This document shows, in pieces, positions 18,701-33,700 of a stretch of DNA of 44,143 nucleotides. The DNA is taken from NCBI GenBank assembly GCA_033557835.1, contig JAWQRO010000293.1, positions 1-44,143 of the forward strand. Reading direction: 5' to 3'. The notes beneath the pieces are model-generated. The model saw nothing but the letters and a program-made list of their open reading frames with translations. It was not told where the DNA came from and did not search any database. Every line of letters begins with the position of its first letter. Position 1 is the first letter of the stretch. Source of the stretch: Helochares maculicollis (Eukaryota > Arthropoda > Insecta > Coleoptera > Hydrophilidae). A program made the translations under genes and the position numbers.

Positions 18701-21700
18701 GGTGATCATCTGGATTTCTTTCGACAAATTTCACACAAGTAAAGTTTTCCCAGTGTCTCATAGCTTGTTTAAATAAAGCTTTGTGTCCACCACTAAAATT
18801 GCCATCGATTTCATATGGAATAACTCCATAATCCCAAATTCGCTCTTTCCTTGCAGTTGCAGCTCTCGTCATTCTTCTTAGAGGAAGTTTCTGATCTGGG
18901 TCATACTTGGCACGTTTCTTCAACTTAAAATCGAATTTTGGTTCAAATTCGTGAGCTGGTATTTCATCTGGGACCCCCTTTCCCTTTCCAGACTTCTTTT
19001 TTTCTCCCTTATACCTGAAAGTTATTATTTCCTTAGAAGAATATTAATTCCACTATTTACATAAGTAAAATATGCACGCTTCAACATAATCTGTCTTAAA
19101 AACTTTTGGTAGAAAAGTCCCCCGTTATAAAAATTAAGCCACTACTATAGCACATATAAAATTTTTAAACCATAAAGTAGTTTTAACAATAACCATCGAC
19201 GGTAGTGTGCTGTTAAGAGACTGTCGAAAAGTGATTATCCTACAGCTGTCAGTATTTATAGCAGCTCTATAAAAATTGAATCAAATTAATTTATTTAATA
19301 TTTTTTATGTTAGACCTCATTAACTGAGAATTAATACATATTTGTATGAAACTAATTGCGGAGCAAATTTAAATACATTTTCACAACGCAACTCATATTT
19401 AGTATTTAAATTAAAAAACGTTATTTCCATATTTCTCAATGTTTGCCTAAATTTTAATTAAAAATATTAAATGAAAAACTATAACATTTCATACAACATC
19501 GTAACGCAAATGTAATAAATTTTATTGTCGATCTAATTAAACATAAGTAACTTCTTACGAAAGCTTTAGACTTCCTGTTTGTCTCCAATCTGGTCCATGA
19601 GAGACTACTATCCCTGCAAGAAAAATGTTGGTTTCTACATGGCCGAGCTGACATATGTCGCATAAAATCTCATCAACCTCGACTCGCACTCTCCTAAAAT
19701 AATTAGAAAACTCGTCTTCTATAAAATCTCGAGATCTGGTCATTTGTTGTTTCTGTATGTTTTAGAGTAATTATTTCCCAGGATGTTTGATACTTCTTGG
19801 CTTCATATTTTTTGGGTTAAAATTTGACCTTATCGTTTTCTCTTTCTTTAAACAGCATTACTGCGAAATTCTCCAAGACTTACAAATTATAGTTGAAAAT
19901 ACATCTACTATATAGTAAAGAGATTCTGCAGATTGTTGAAAGCAGTAAAATAAAATGTTAGCGCAAGAAGTGAAAAGACAAATTAGATAGATATCAAACT
20001 CAGCTAACTAACCTTAGGAAATTGGTTAACTGGAAATGCGCCCACCATTATTAAAATTAACAACAACGATTTGTTTCAATCTCCACTAATGGGAAGTTCT
20101 TTAAAAGACTAGACTAAAAGGCTTCAGAAATCTAACTATTCAAGCTTCCTCATTTCTTTCATATGATAAAATCTTTTATTTTCCGCTTTAGCAATTCAAG
20201 GAATATGTATAACTTTTCAATCAATTGCGAAAGCGTAAAAATACTGGCTTTTCCTGAAAAACTAGATCAAATGCTGAGCACATAAAATATATTTAGAAAA
20301 AAATGCTTACAAACTTTACATCCTATATTCAAATATTTGCTTGCTCGCAACCAGCAACATCAGCACCATAGATTGTATCGTGAATAGGTCGTATATAAAA
20401 TGCTTTAATGTTTAAAATAATGCAAAAACATTTCCCCTCCCAACTTTGCATATTGCAGGTGAATATAATGCATGCGAAAAATCAAAGTGCATATATTGAA
20501 GGAAAATTCATTGGATTATTATGACGATAATTTAAACTTTATAACTGTTCCGGAATGGGAAGTTTCAATGCATAATTCGTGACATAACGACTTTCAGAGA
20601 TGCAACTATTTAAAACAACACACTACGTACCCAACTACCTTCTTATTCCTTTTGGCTTTCATTCTCTTGTCCTTCGTTTTGTCTCGAAACACATGCCTTT
20701 GGTGTCTAATTTTAATCCTGTCTGTCACAGGCCGTTGTGGGTTGCCATTAATTTCTCTACTGTTGCTCTGCACTCTATTAAGCCTGTCTTTAAGTTTAGG
20801 ATCTAAATTGAACGGCAAGCTGACCTTTTTGGTCTTTTTAGCCGTCCCGCTTTCACTGTTACCGTCAGCTTGGATATAATCTCTTTTCAAAATTTGGCCA
20901 TTTTTACTAAATGTATCCAGAGGACCGGCTCCGTCTATAGGATCATTTATACTTCTTTGAGTAACCTCAGGAGAAGTTTGCTTCGTCTTTTTCCTTATCA
21001 AATCCGTCAGCCCTTCTTCCTCAATTTGTAAACCTTCAAGGACCTCCTGCTTGTACTTCTCGACCTCAATTTGAAAGGCCTCATCCTTCTTAGGATCCCT
21101 AGAATAATCAGTCAGCGGGATCGCAATGTCGCCCAAAAACTCATCTGAAACAAGAAAATCAATTAATAAAACCATTTCAAAACGTTTAGATATATCTCAA
21201 AATTCAACGCAGCTGATGGATGAACTTATAGTGTAAACACAGAATTAACTAAAATAACATTAACCCTCCACGAGCTTGTGATTGTTTTAAGTTCCACACC
21301 AACGTATAAATTCTCCTCCATTGTTCTCTATTCGAAAGTAAAGAGAGATGTGCTTGCGTTAGCAATTTTACAAAGCTTAAATATCTATTAATTATGTAAA
21401 CTTAGCTCTGTCTCTGCATTGCTTCAGACGATCTGAGCTTCTACAATATTTTAATTTTTCGTCATGCTGCAATCGCCAAAGGCTTATTTATCAACGAGTT
21501 GCTCTCAATTAGTTCATGTCTGCTCCCTCTATATTTTAATTAAATTAGTGATTCCAGAAATTAATCAAATTTTATATTATGCAAATACCCTCCAGGGAGT
21601 TAACGGCTATTTAAACTGTATCGGATATACGGATTGTAAACAAAATTGAAAGGTTGATTTATGCTTTGCTAAAATGATTGATCTGTTTAACGTCAAATTA

Positions 21701-24700
21701 ATGTAATATTGATATTAATTTGTTTCCCTGTTGGGCAACGCACAGATTGAGAACCAGCATGAGTATGTTCTTGATAATCATCTGCATGCAGGTGTGTTTG
21801 AAATGCTGTCAGTGCATTAAACACAGTGAATTTTGATCAGAGTATTTCGCTCGCTTTACAGGATGGGGCTTTGCAATTCAATCTTTCTACTTGCAAGTTC
21901 CGGCAAGATATTTTGTTTCTTGTTTGAAAATATCCATTACGCGTATTATCTCCACTAAAACAACATTGTTCAGAATATCTCAGTACATTTGAATTTCGTA
22001 AACTTCCACAAAACAAACAAATTTTACTTTCTTCAGTTTTATTTTGAAGGTGTCACAATATCTGGCAGGTTTACACCTAAATATACAAAATCTGTGCGCA
22101 TTTATAATTAAACCACCACATTTATTTCCTTTTTCTCATGAAAACTTTTCCTCACCTGCTTACAGTTTCTCGCGGACATTTATATTCATAAAACTTGCAA
22201 AAGTTCAAAACAATTTTCTAACTTTTTTCAATCGTCTGTGAATGAAATTCGTAGAGCTGGAAGTTTCCATGCGAATTTTCGCACGATCTTACTGTAATTT
22301 GTGTGCGCCAATGGAAAAAATTTGGTGTCCAGACGCTATAATTCACGTTCCCTAACCGTTCATTTTGAAAAATCTGATCATACATTCGAAGGAATTTTAA
22401 TGGTATTCTGTTTTACGGTTTTTTCGGTTCACTGGCCTTGTTCGATTATTTTTTTGTCTTAATGGCTTTGTTGAATTTATCGCGCTTTGCGAGTTATTGA
22501 TTTTTTCTTGATGTACCACCTGTGCATATCTGAGTATAAATTTTGAAAGCATTAAACTTTCGTTTGGCATTACAAAAGCCTTCTCTCGATTGATAGAATG
22601 AATGGGTGGCCGCATTCTGCGATGCTAATAAAAGGGTATCTTGAATACAGCCGTTAGCGCTACTTGAACTGAACGTCAGTTGCAACGACACAACTTATTA
22701 TTTTGGCATAGGTCAGCAGCCTTACCGGTGCAAGGGCTGATTTATTAACCGAATTTATCAGATTTATTTTTTAACCCCTCTGAAATAAAAGATGATTTGT
22801 ATAGCGATGCACATTTTTCATTGCACAATTGCTGAGATAAATAATAAAAAGAATCATCTCTGTCTGGTCTTTTATCTTGCTAAAGGTTATTTGTTGCATC
22901 GTTGACTTTAAATAATAATGGCGAAATAACGTCACTTACAGTTAGTTTTCCCTTCTACAAAACTTGAAAACTTGAATAATTGAGATTTGTGTTCGATTTA
23001 GTTAGACCTGACTTGATTTAACGGAAATATTTGCTAGTATTTCAAATCAGGCTTGCATCAATACGAAAACTTGTCGAAGTTGTACCAAGAAAATTAAATG
23101 AAAACTAGTTAAAATTCTTTATTCTTGCACTTTAGAATAAATGTTAGGTATTATCAACTTTAATTCTTTATATAGAACATATAAAAATCTCTTTAATAAT
23201 AAAGTACTTAATAATAATTAAATTGCTACTTATAAAAAAATTTAATTCTATATTTGGCACTAAAAATGTCAAATATTTTTTGCAATATTAAAAAGCAAAG
23301 TTTAGTTGCCGAGCAAAAGGAAAAAAATGTATTTTTCTGGTTCCTAGAAGCTTGACTCATAAATGGTAAATACTAAGCAAGGCGAATAGAGATAAATGAA
23401 AATATACAAACGCTTTAAACATTATTGCAAACGTGTTAAAAACGTGAAACAATTGAAGTCTTAAGAAGATTAATTTCTTAGTGCACTTTTTTTCGAAAGA
23501 TGAGCAAGAGAACTAAGCGATTATTAAACAAGAAGTTAAAACGTCTTTTCAATAGTAACAAAACTTGACACTCAAGCAAAACTATTATTTTTTATATTTT
23601 TAATAGCAACGAAAGTTGGTTATTATGTATTATTTCATGAAACTATTTATTCTTCTCATGAACAGAAATGTTTTATTATTTGCAAGGAATTTCAACATGT
23701 ATATGTACTAAAACCAGGATAAACAAAAATTTTTAATGGCTGGCTTGCATGTGGAGTATAAATGCATTAAAGAAAGACTGCCCTTGAAATCTCAAAATTG
23801 TAATCTTTTGTTTCATGCTTTTATAACATTTATGTTATACTTTTAATCGTGTTTATTCCTTAATGCTTTTCGAGTAATTGATGTGTGTTTTGTTTTTGAT
23901 ATATTCTTAGTTCTCTACTATATAAACAGTTTGAGCTTAATAGTCATCACCAAAATATACAAAATATATGTTCTCAAGAAAAGTAGATAAATTCTCAAAT
24001 CGGTTCTTAGTTTTTTTAAATGAGCTACTGTAAATAAAGATAAAACTTTCAAAATTAGAAGCCTTCAAAATGCTTTATCGACTAATTTTTATTGGTCTTT
24101 AAAATGTATATAAGATTTCAACTTGATAGCTTCATTTTAACGACTAGCTTCTATGAAAATTCTAAGATTTTTATATTTATAGTGGCCAATTATACGGAAT
24201 TAAACAGAATACTGGCAGTACCTTCACTATACTTCCTATAGCAATACAAGAAGGAAGAAGCAAGCGAACTTGATCACAACATCACCCAAACGTTAATTTT
24301 GTCATTTATTTAACAATAATAATAATATAGAAATACATTTCAAAATATTTGTGGCATATTATCTGTAAACCTAGTCTATGCAATGCATAATAAAACCAGC
24401 TCTAAATATCTTGAAGTAAAAAGCAGGCAATAAGCTTCCGCCAAAGTTCGCTGATTTCGTGCAACCGATGCGAATGAATTCGGTTAATGGCACAGAAGCT
24501 TTCATGCAAGTTAACAATTCTTTTTCAGTTTAATCCAATTACACTCTACAAATCTGAAATAGGTAATATATGGAAATGCTCCCTTTCCGTCCGTAAAATT
24601 TATATCGTTGTGCTCGGCACTGAAACACTGTTAGGGGTGGTTTACATTGACGTGTAAAGTTACCACCCAACAAAGTGGCTAGCAAATCTATCAGCCGATT

Positions 24701-27700
24701 TCCATCAAACTGTCCCCCTTTCTATTTAACGCCAAATATTGAATGGTGGTCGTGTTGATTTGTATTTAACTAAACTGTTCTTTGTTGTTTTTAATTTGCA
24801 TTCGTCAATCGCGCATGGCTCAATAAATGTAGAGCATTCCTTCATTTATTGAGCGCAATTCTTGCTGTGAAGTGAAACAATAAAATCCAATTGCAACGCT
24901 CATACAACTGCTGTAGATCACAAACAGTAATAGCAGTATTTATCACTTGCGCAAAAGAAGTGATATCTTCGTGAAAAGTAGAATGTTAGGTTATCGAACA
25001 GATCGAAAAGCAGTAGCAAGTGTCAATATTATCAATCATAACAAATATCCCACCTTGCGAAAATATCCTTTATTCAAGATCAAAACTCTATAGCAGATGC
25101 ATTAAATTTTCAGACCACACTCTAGAATCAATCGGCACAAGAATTGTGCACAAAAGGGGACCAAATGTACGCTCAATCATATCAGTTCTACTAGAAGCGT
25201 GTGTGTAATATACTTGAAAGACTGCAATATCCAGATTTATTTCCTACCGTTCTACTGGAAATATTTTCTTCAAAATGCAATTTATGAAATCACAATGAAT
25301 GTTTCTAGAAGGAGGAAATTATTTCCAGGAAACTATTGTAAATTATCTGATATATTCTTCAAAGAGGTAGCATTTTTAACCTTTAGTTTACACGTCCGAA
25401 AATTTTTGGTTTGAAAGGAAAAAGCATCGTCAAGCAACAGACAGATAAATCAAAGCTTGATATTGGATGAAAATTCAGCTGTTCTCTCATCCATCCGTGC
25501 CCCGTTATATTTAACGGGTAAACTTTGCAAAGTTGCATTCGATTTATAGAGTCACGAACGTGTTTCCGAAGAAAACAACCCCTTAAATGCGAAAAAGAAA
25601 TCGCCGTTTTATGACAGATAAACATTTCGCCGTCTATTGAACTGGAGATACTGACATTATCTTTGGTGGTATCGTAAAAGTGTATGAAACGGCATTAACA
25701 TATAAATCAAAGGTAGGTGCTCTTATAAAGCTCGTCTTACGCAGAAAGAAACATGAATGAAATTGAACTCTCAGCACTTTAGTCCCAGTCCACGTGAGTA
25801 GAATCTCATATGGCGAACGGATTTGCGAGCGTAAATTTAATTTTCTTTTCTGCAAGTGAATTTCCACAGACATGTCCATCTTATTCGTAATGCAAGTTAA
25901 ATGAGTTTTGCTCTAACTTAATTGTTTAGATTTAATTATGTACTTCTACACTTTTGCTGTAAATGTAGATTGATTCTGTTGTTCAGGTGGCTCGAAAGCG
26001 CTTCATGAATGTTGCAGCTCGTCGAGGAGTTGACAGTGGCATAAATTTTGAGAATAAATTAAATTTCAAATCAAAAGCGGATGAATAGATTTAGTCTGGT
26101 GCGTTTATCTGAGTTGATGCGTTTAGTGAGAAATTTATGATTGGCATTTGAATGTACATCATAATCAAGTTATGGCACAGTTTATTGCTATAGTTGTCGG
26201 TACAATATATTTGCTGCTGGGCATAAAATTTGTCATGTGAAGTAGCGAAACTCCAGTGGAGAGCAAATGAAGCTTTTGTGTCATATTTTGTGAAAACAGC
26301 GATCCGTTAAAACGCGGAACAATGGGCTTAGCTATTAGGCACATGTATTTTATTGTACTTGCTGATAATTGCCGATCCTACTCTTGTTTCTGCGGGATAC
26401 AGTTTATGTAAAATAGAGAGTCGCTATAAATGTGAGTAATTGCATTGGAGAGATGTGAAGCAACAAGAAAACTATTACAGAAAATTATTTGAATTGAAAT
26501 AAAGCGAAATTATATAAATTTCAAAATCAAACATGTAATAAGTGCACTTAATCATTGTTCGGTCAATATTAACATATGAAGTCCTTTTATAAATAATCGA
26601 CAAACAACTCGATTTGTTTTAAAAATGAGGTGAGAACTGATCGATGTAATATAGATAAGTCAACAATAATTAAATGTATAAATGTATAAGTTCAGCTTTC
26701 TCCCCTACACAATTACCAGAGAAAAAATTAAACAGCATTACGAACATTTACAGATTTTTCCATACGCATTTCGTTTATGTCAGTAAAATTGTTCTGTGCA
26801 CAAAAACAGTAGTTCAATAAATTATAATTTTATAATTTTTACAGCTCACAGTCATGCGTTTTTACATAATTAAATTCACTTTTAGTTCATTTGAGTAAAC
26901 TTTACAGCATATCTATAACATTATTTCAACATTTCATACTGCAAATTTAATTAGTAACACGATATAATCAATGCTTAAAATAGAATAAACGTACTTAATT
27001 CCAAATATTTTCGAAACTTTTTCAATGTCACATCGTTTTAGTTAAAAATGTTATATTTTAGATCGTTAATGAACAATAGGCTTTTACTCGTGAATTTCAA
27101 AAAGTATTTCATATTGATAAAGCTAGTTAACATTCACTATAGTACTGTAACCAAACTATAGCGAATTTTTAAATGGCAAGCAAATATATCACCTTCAAAG
27201 TAATCTATTCTAAGCAGTTGTGCTAGCTGAATTTCCAGTCGTTAGAACAGCTCGATTTCCGAAATATATTTCAGAATCTTCTTCCATTTGGCATATTTTT
27301 CTTCAGCTGCCTCAGACTAGATTTTTGTTGCCAAAATAGTGGCAAGGAGCAAACTTGCGGAGCGATATAATTATTAATAGTAATTGAAAACTCTGCTATC
27401 ATCACTTTTATTTTGTCCATATTCGACCGTGATTTTTTGTTTTGGCTCACATATGGTAAGACATTCACTGGATTAGTCAGGGTGTTCCGAGTCGTATGCG
27501 TGGCACAATCTCCCGTAATAATGTACTTAATGAAGTTTTCTTAGCCAGAAATCATGGTTTTACAGCCATTGCCATGTCGCTCTGTTTCGAAAAGATTAAG
27601 TATTCTTTGAACGGTGCGAGATGCGACTTGTTTGAGACACAAATAAACCTTTTAAAATCGATTATATCAGCCCAAACGAAATTTTTATACTATCGATAAG

Positions 27701-30700
27701 ATCTCTGATTGTCAATCGACACTTTTAGATGCACCAAATCACTTCCTTGGCTGTCGGTTTTATCAGTTGACAAAGACTAACGGAAAAATCAATCATCACC
27801 TTTAATGCGTCCTTTATCTTTTTGGAAAAATTATGCATTTGCATTTGAAAATGTTTTGTCATCAAATGTCTTTTTCGGCATTTCTAATGCTTGGACACTA
27901 AACAATTTTTTAAATCTAATTCTTTACTAAACTCGATAACGAAAAATGTCGTAGATAAAAGTATGTAAAATGAACTACTTAAAGTGCAGGAATAAATTTT
28001 GATATAGTAGTCCACTACAGTGCTATCACCCTTAAGAAAAAAACTGCTCGTTTAGGCAAGCACGCACCATTTTTATGGAAAAAGTCTTACTATCTTCTGA
28101 TCACGATAACATATAATTAGATTTCACATCGTAACTACAAGAATTAGTAAAGAATATTATAATATTAAACAAGTACATGATACTTTTGACACATTAGAAT
28201 AAATAACCATTTATTTTTTTAAACATTGATCTGAATGGCTTATTGGCTTCACAGAATTTATAAAATAAATTGCGGTTTATGCCAGCAAAAAGTTCTGGAA
28301 AAAATGTTGCTAAGAAGCACAAAAGTTTGTCGCCAGTTATCAAGATTCAATTGATATTTCCTTTTGGTGGAAAGCGCTCTACAAAATTATTGACAGAGCT
28401 AAATCCCCATTTGTTTGCGAAAATCGTCACTAGGACACGAAAATCCCATTGATCCTACAAATGCAAGTTTTTAGGTCAGTATCCATCTGGGCCGTCAAAT
28501 TCTTTTTATTTTGCACAAGTGTGGTTTTTAAAATCCTTTAAAATGAAAGATTCGAAAGCCACTCATGCTGAATGCTCACTCCGGTTTCCAACATAATGCG
28601 GTATTACCGATTTAAACTCCCTCATCTGCTCCTGATTTCTTTTAATTCGCGGTGATTATAAAATCGCTGTTGATAACGGACAAGGGAAATTGTTGAAAAT
28701 CTTGTAATAGGGGTTAATCGCTGATTGTTAGTCCAAAGAGTGGGGCGTCGCGACGCGATGCGATGAATTGTCCAGTTAGATTGACGGGCCATCAAACCCT
28801 TGTTAAGTCTCGTAATCCAGCCCGATGATGCCGCAAGGCTTCATTATTAACTGCGGCTTTTTGCAATCAATAACCTTACAACTGTTATTTGTAGATCATG
28901 TCATGTTCAGGCCGTACTGGCCATTATTTGTTACATGCTCGCAGACCCACTAAATTAAAACTACAACGGCGTCGGGCTCTGTTCAGGCGCGATTTTCCTG
29001 TGAGCACCAGCATCGCAGCCTTTTGTCCATTTTTTGCCGAGCTTGCATAGTAAACTTTATGAAAGCGCGCAACTAATATCGAAAATGCCATCGTTATACT
29101 GTTCACAAGTTTCTGCAATTTATTTTGAATTACTACTGTGAAAATGATCACACTTTCAATTGAAAGGTCTCTTAATAAATTTGAAACAGTGTTTAAAAAT
29201 TCCAAATGTTGTTCGGCTGTGTGAGCTGTAATAAATATATCTTTTGCGAAAAGTTTATAGTTATTACAGAATCATAAGCTTTAGGAACACAATGCATTGA
29301 AAGTTGTCCATTTATTGTTATTTGAATACTTGTAAGCAAGTGCTTCGCGCGTGCTCCAAAAATGTATTAATTGAATGCAAAGACACGCCAAATAATATTC
29401 TACACAACAGCATTGTGCAATTCCATATATTATTAGTTTATCTGACATATATTGCCCAACAAAATTCGTGTGAAATAGTTTCTAAAACCAACTGACAATA
29501 GCTTTTTACGTTTACGCTATATGAAAACTGCAATTCGATTCACCATACTGGTATTGCCTCGTTTCGTCTTTTTATTTATTTTTTGATGGTGCATCGCGCG
29601 CAAAATTGTGCCCCGATTTATAACAATACGAGAGCTTATTATAAGCCACAAAATACCTATAACTTAATTATTACAGTTACTGGTAGCGTATTATGGCTAG
29701 CTATTAAACGTGTTATATTTTCTTTGCATAAAATGGAAAAAAGGCATTTTCTATAAAAACCTTGTAGATAAGCAAATTTTTCAGAGCTGATTTATTCAAC
29801 ATAAAGATTCAGAAACCTGTAACATGGCAAACACATTGAATTTATGCCTTACTTTTTTTGTTTTCCTCTATTTATAGCTATTAAACAAAACTCTATAAAA
29901 CTCAATTAAGTGTCATTTATATTATGATAAAAAAGTTATTTTAAAGTTTAATGAACATAGTTTACAAAATTAGTAGGGCCTGGAATTACGATAATTCAAG
30001 AATAATTTATTAAACTTTGCCGTATGTTGTTCTGATATCCAGCTGGAAAGTAATGTATGTCCAGACTTTTTATAAATATTTATCGGGAAAGATTTTATAT
30101 AACTCCCTGACTGATGATTTTGATCGCCATGCAAATCGGAACGAAACTATTTTGAATGTTTTTATATATACTGACAATATACTAATTAATTTCATGTGGA
30201 AAATATGTTATCTGCTAATGCAAATAGTTGATATTCAAATAAACAATGTTCATGGAGATAAATTATGATCTTATAATTCATTTCAATTAAATATAATACA
30301 TAAAGTGTACTGCTAGTAAAAAACATTAAACCTATTTTGAAACCACAAAAGATTTCGATTAAAAGGTATCTAGATAAGATACACGTAAAGCGTCGAAAAT
30401 TCACCCGTCAGCACATTTCCGTTTTTGCTAACGTACCATATGCAAAATGGGGCGCAAATGCCTGCAAACGAAGGGTAGCAGTTTAAACAATGCGTCGCTC
30501 TACATATTTTGCCCGAATAATTTACCTAAATACCTTGATTAAGCAACTTGTTTAATTATATAACCGTAACGAAACGCAGTTCGTAGACATTGATTTCATA
30601 TAAGCTCATTGTGTGGCCCGAAATAAATAAAATAGTGTAGCGAATACAGTTTGAATGTTTTCATAAAAAGGATTATTTCTGTGGAAAGATTGCCAGACAT

Positions 30701-33700
30701 GAAATCCAATTAATTTAAATACCAATGTCTATTCCCTCTTCTAATACTACTCAATTTGCCTTTCGTCAGGGTGGTGATTAAACGCGAAGCTGAATATTTC
30801 AGGAAGTACAAGGATTAACACCTTTTGTTCTGTATCCAAAAAGACAGCGCTACTCAAGTTTAATTTGATGGTAATGAATTCGCAACTGTTATTTTCAATC
30901 GTTGCACTTTAGCAGGAAATACCAAGAACAATTAACAACTTAATACCGATAGCATTCAGTCATCAGTTAAAGCCCCCAGGCAGCAGATATTGTGTTTCCA
31001 TAGAACAATTACTTTCATTGAGTGTTTTGCGCTTAATCCCTTCAGCCCTTGACTTATGGACAAGTTCCCTGGGCGTAAACAGTTCGTTCAATAGCTCCTC
31101 CAGTAAGGGATTTTCTCTGACCATGCCATTAAACTTAGAGAATTAGGGTTGATGCTGAATGACATGGCCGTGAGCCCCACAAATTGTTGCCACTTTCAAT
31201 TAACTTTTCATTAGTTTGTATGCATCTACCGAGAGTGATAAATTTCTACCGTAACACCTCCCGATTTTAATTTTTAATGTTAAGCTTGATTAAGTAAGAT
31301 GAAGATATTAAATGACTTGACTAGGATGCGATGCGAACAGAACGGTAGAACTTCTGCCCAAATTGAGGTAGGGCTCCGAAGCGATGAAAAGGTGTGAACA
31401 CTTTTGTAAGTCAGTCAAGCTTAAATTATTTTCTATTACATCATCGATGTTATCTTTAGCTCGCGCTTCCAGGGCATGTAACCTAAAAAAATGGTCGGCC
31501 CCCTAAAAACTGCTAATTATCAACACTAATAGAACGATTGGATGTATTAATGACTAATGAGTCTATTTTTACGTTTTTATGTGAGAATTTTGGCTTCGAT
31601 GTGATTCACAAACCTACTCTAGTTAGGAAATTATATAATAACACTTATAAAAAGGTGAACTTGTTTCAAATAAAACATAAATATGCAACTTTTGTCAGGT
31701 AATTGAGGCGCAAATGAGCTTTAGCTTTCACACTCCCGTAAACAATTTCATGTACACCAAGTATGTTAACCTTGTTCGAGGGTAAGAGCAAGAAGCAAGT
31801 GCCATTGTCTTGGCAGTTATCTAAGATGCACATGACACCCATTATTTCCATGGAATTGCAACAATTGTGTGTAGGTAAGCACAGTGTAAGGATTTGAACG
31901 CGCTGAACGATAATAAGGAGAAGCTTCAACTTTCAAGGACTGCAACTGTTATATTCTCGATAACATGTTGAATATCTCTATTCTACTTGAATGGAATTTA
32001 ATTTTATATCGCACATTTTAACTGGGACGCAAAATCAATAATCATCATAGAGTTCACATAAAAGACAAGGCCGCATCCTAGCCTCTCTCCGAGATAAAAC
32101 ATTTTTCTTGGGGTCTACAGACAACAGAAGGAGTTTGAAAAATTTTGCTGCCGAGCTAACGAGTTTTCTTCGGTTTGGAAATATTTGTCACTGCGATTGC
32201 TACACTTTAGAAGTGCAAAGTTTATAGTGAATCATTTTTATATGTTTTTCTTGGTATAATCATTTATTCGTAGGGCATTACCAGCGAAGTGGACAGAATA
32301 AGAAACATTAATAGCTGAACTACAACTTACGAGAGTATCGTTACAACTGATTTGACCATAGTTTAGCATAACATTTTGATAATAGCCATCTAAATTTTGC
32401 TTACAAATGTATTACAATAAACCCGATTTCTCCTTAAGAACATTACAAAATGCAGTATATATAAACGCAAAATTAATCAGAAAATGTAGATGCTTCAATA
32501 TTGTTTCCAATATTAAAAAAAATAGTAATTCGTTCTGCATAAAATCAAAGAAAATTTGTGGTGCACTATAAAGGCATTTACGTTGTTTGACATGAAAGCA
32601 CTGCATGAAACTCATATTGATAATTTATGTAAAGCTTATGGGAAAAAGTTCTTTTTATCGCAAAATAAGTCTCTTGTGTGTTTGATGTACGCTATTTAAT
32701 CACGTTTCAAGTTTGAAAAATACTCTTAGGATTTAAAACTTTGTAAAGATATTTTGTTTCGTTTTGAATTCAAGAAAATAGAATATCGAATTTGAAGTCA
32801 ACTAGTTTCAGAGAGATCACATTAGTTTGAAAGTACGTTACGAAACTCATTCGTGTTATTTCATTACTTTGAAACAAAATTATGGTTCGTAGACGGTTTG
32901 TTTGCTATTGTTCAAGAATATAAACGACATTTTTTCTACTTTTCAAAGCAATCAAAATTTTATTTAACCAAAAGTGTGTATTGTATGAAGAAATAAGTAC
33001 GTATTGAAATGATACTCAGAGGTATACATTCTTGTGATAGTAAAAACTCGACAAATTTGTATTCGTTGGGTATGATTAGGTAGCAAAATGAGAATGAACC
33101 TGAAATTTAGAACTCTGAAGTCACAGAAGTAGCTTGATTAATAAATCTCAGTGTTGCGCTAGAAGATTATTACGACAAATTGATGCTTGTAATGGCAGTA
33201 TTAAAAACGTTTTGTTTTTGTTTTTGCTGATTTTAATTTCATACATTTAAGTGGGCGAAAATATATAACGCCGTAAGTCGGGGATATTTAAATAATTTGA
33301 AAATTCTTTTGAAAAGCCGACGATTGCTAAAGAGAGGCGATTATTTTTTGAAATCAAAAGCTTCCGGTATTGTTTGGTCTTATTCGTGACTTATTCTCCG
33401 TAGTAGTTCTTTCGAAGAATTAACATCATTCATTTAAAATATTTAATATAAATTCCTCCATAAAAAGAACGGTAACGTATTGAATTAAATAGCTGAACTA
33501 GAAAATATGCTTCGACTAAAGAAACCGTTGGCTTAAGTATAAAAAAGCCATTATCAGGTGGCGCTCCATATTGTTAGTTTGCCAAGTTGACGATAATACT
33601 AAAGATCACAAAAATTCTATATTGCATTGTTTAATAAGAGAGTAGCTTATGCAGCTTTGTTGCTAATAAATTATTTAATAGAGTATAACTACTAAAATAT

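Noticed and set aside
19559..19752. Same-strand 62-codon open frame in tok intron 2, with an ACAG acceptor and GTAAGA donor, as a cassette exon
   Set aside because: Joined to exon 2 it meets TGA after three codons, and its length does not restore frame to exon 3. The peptide resembles no family I can name.
20652..20879. 75-codon hydrophobic plus-strand frame that looks like membrane segments
   Set aside because: It is the antisense of the Lys-rich tok prodomain exon; AAG/AAA codons read in reverse give CTT/TTT (Leu/Phe).
22621..22700. Possible plus-strand core promoter (ATAAAAGGG and GTCAGTT)
   Set aside because: The spacing between the TATA-like and initiator-like elements is about 50 bases rather than 30, and no gene follows on that strand.
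27250..27720. Minus-strand stretch resembling a decayed Tc1-type transposase helix-turn-helix (S-R-T-V-Q-R-I-L-N-L-F-E-T)
   Set aside because: The resemblance is short, needs several frame changes, and no catalytic motif or terminal repeat is visible. A translated search against Tc1 families would decide.
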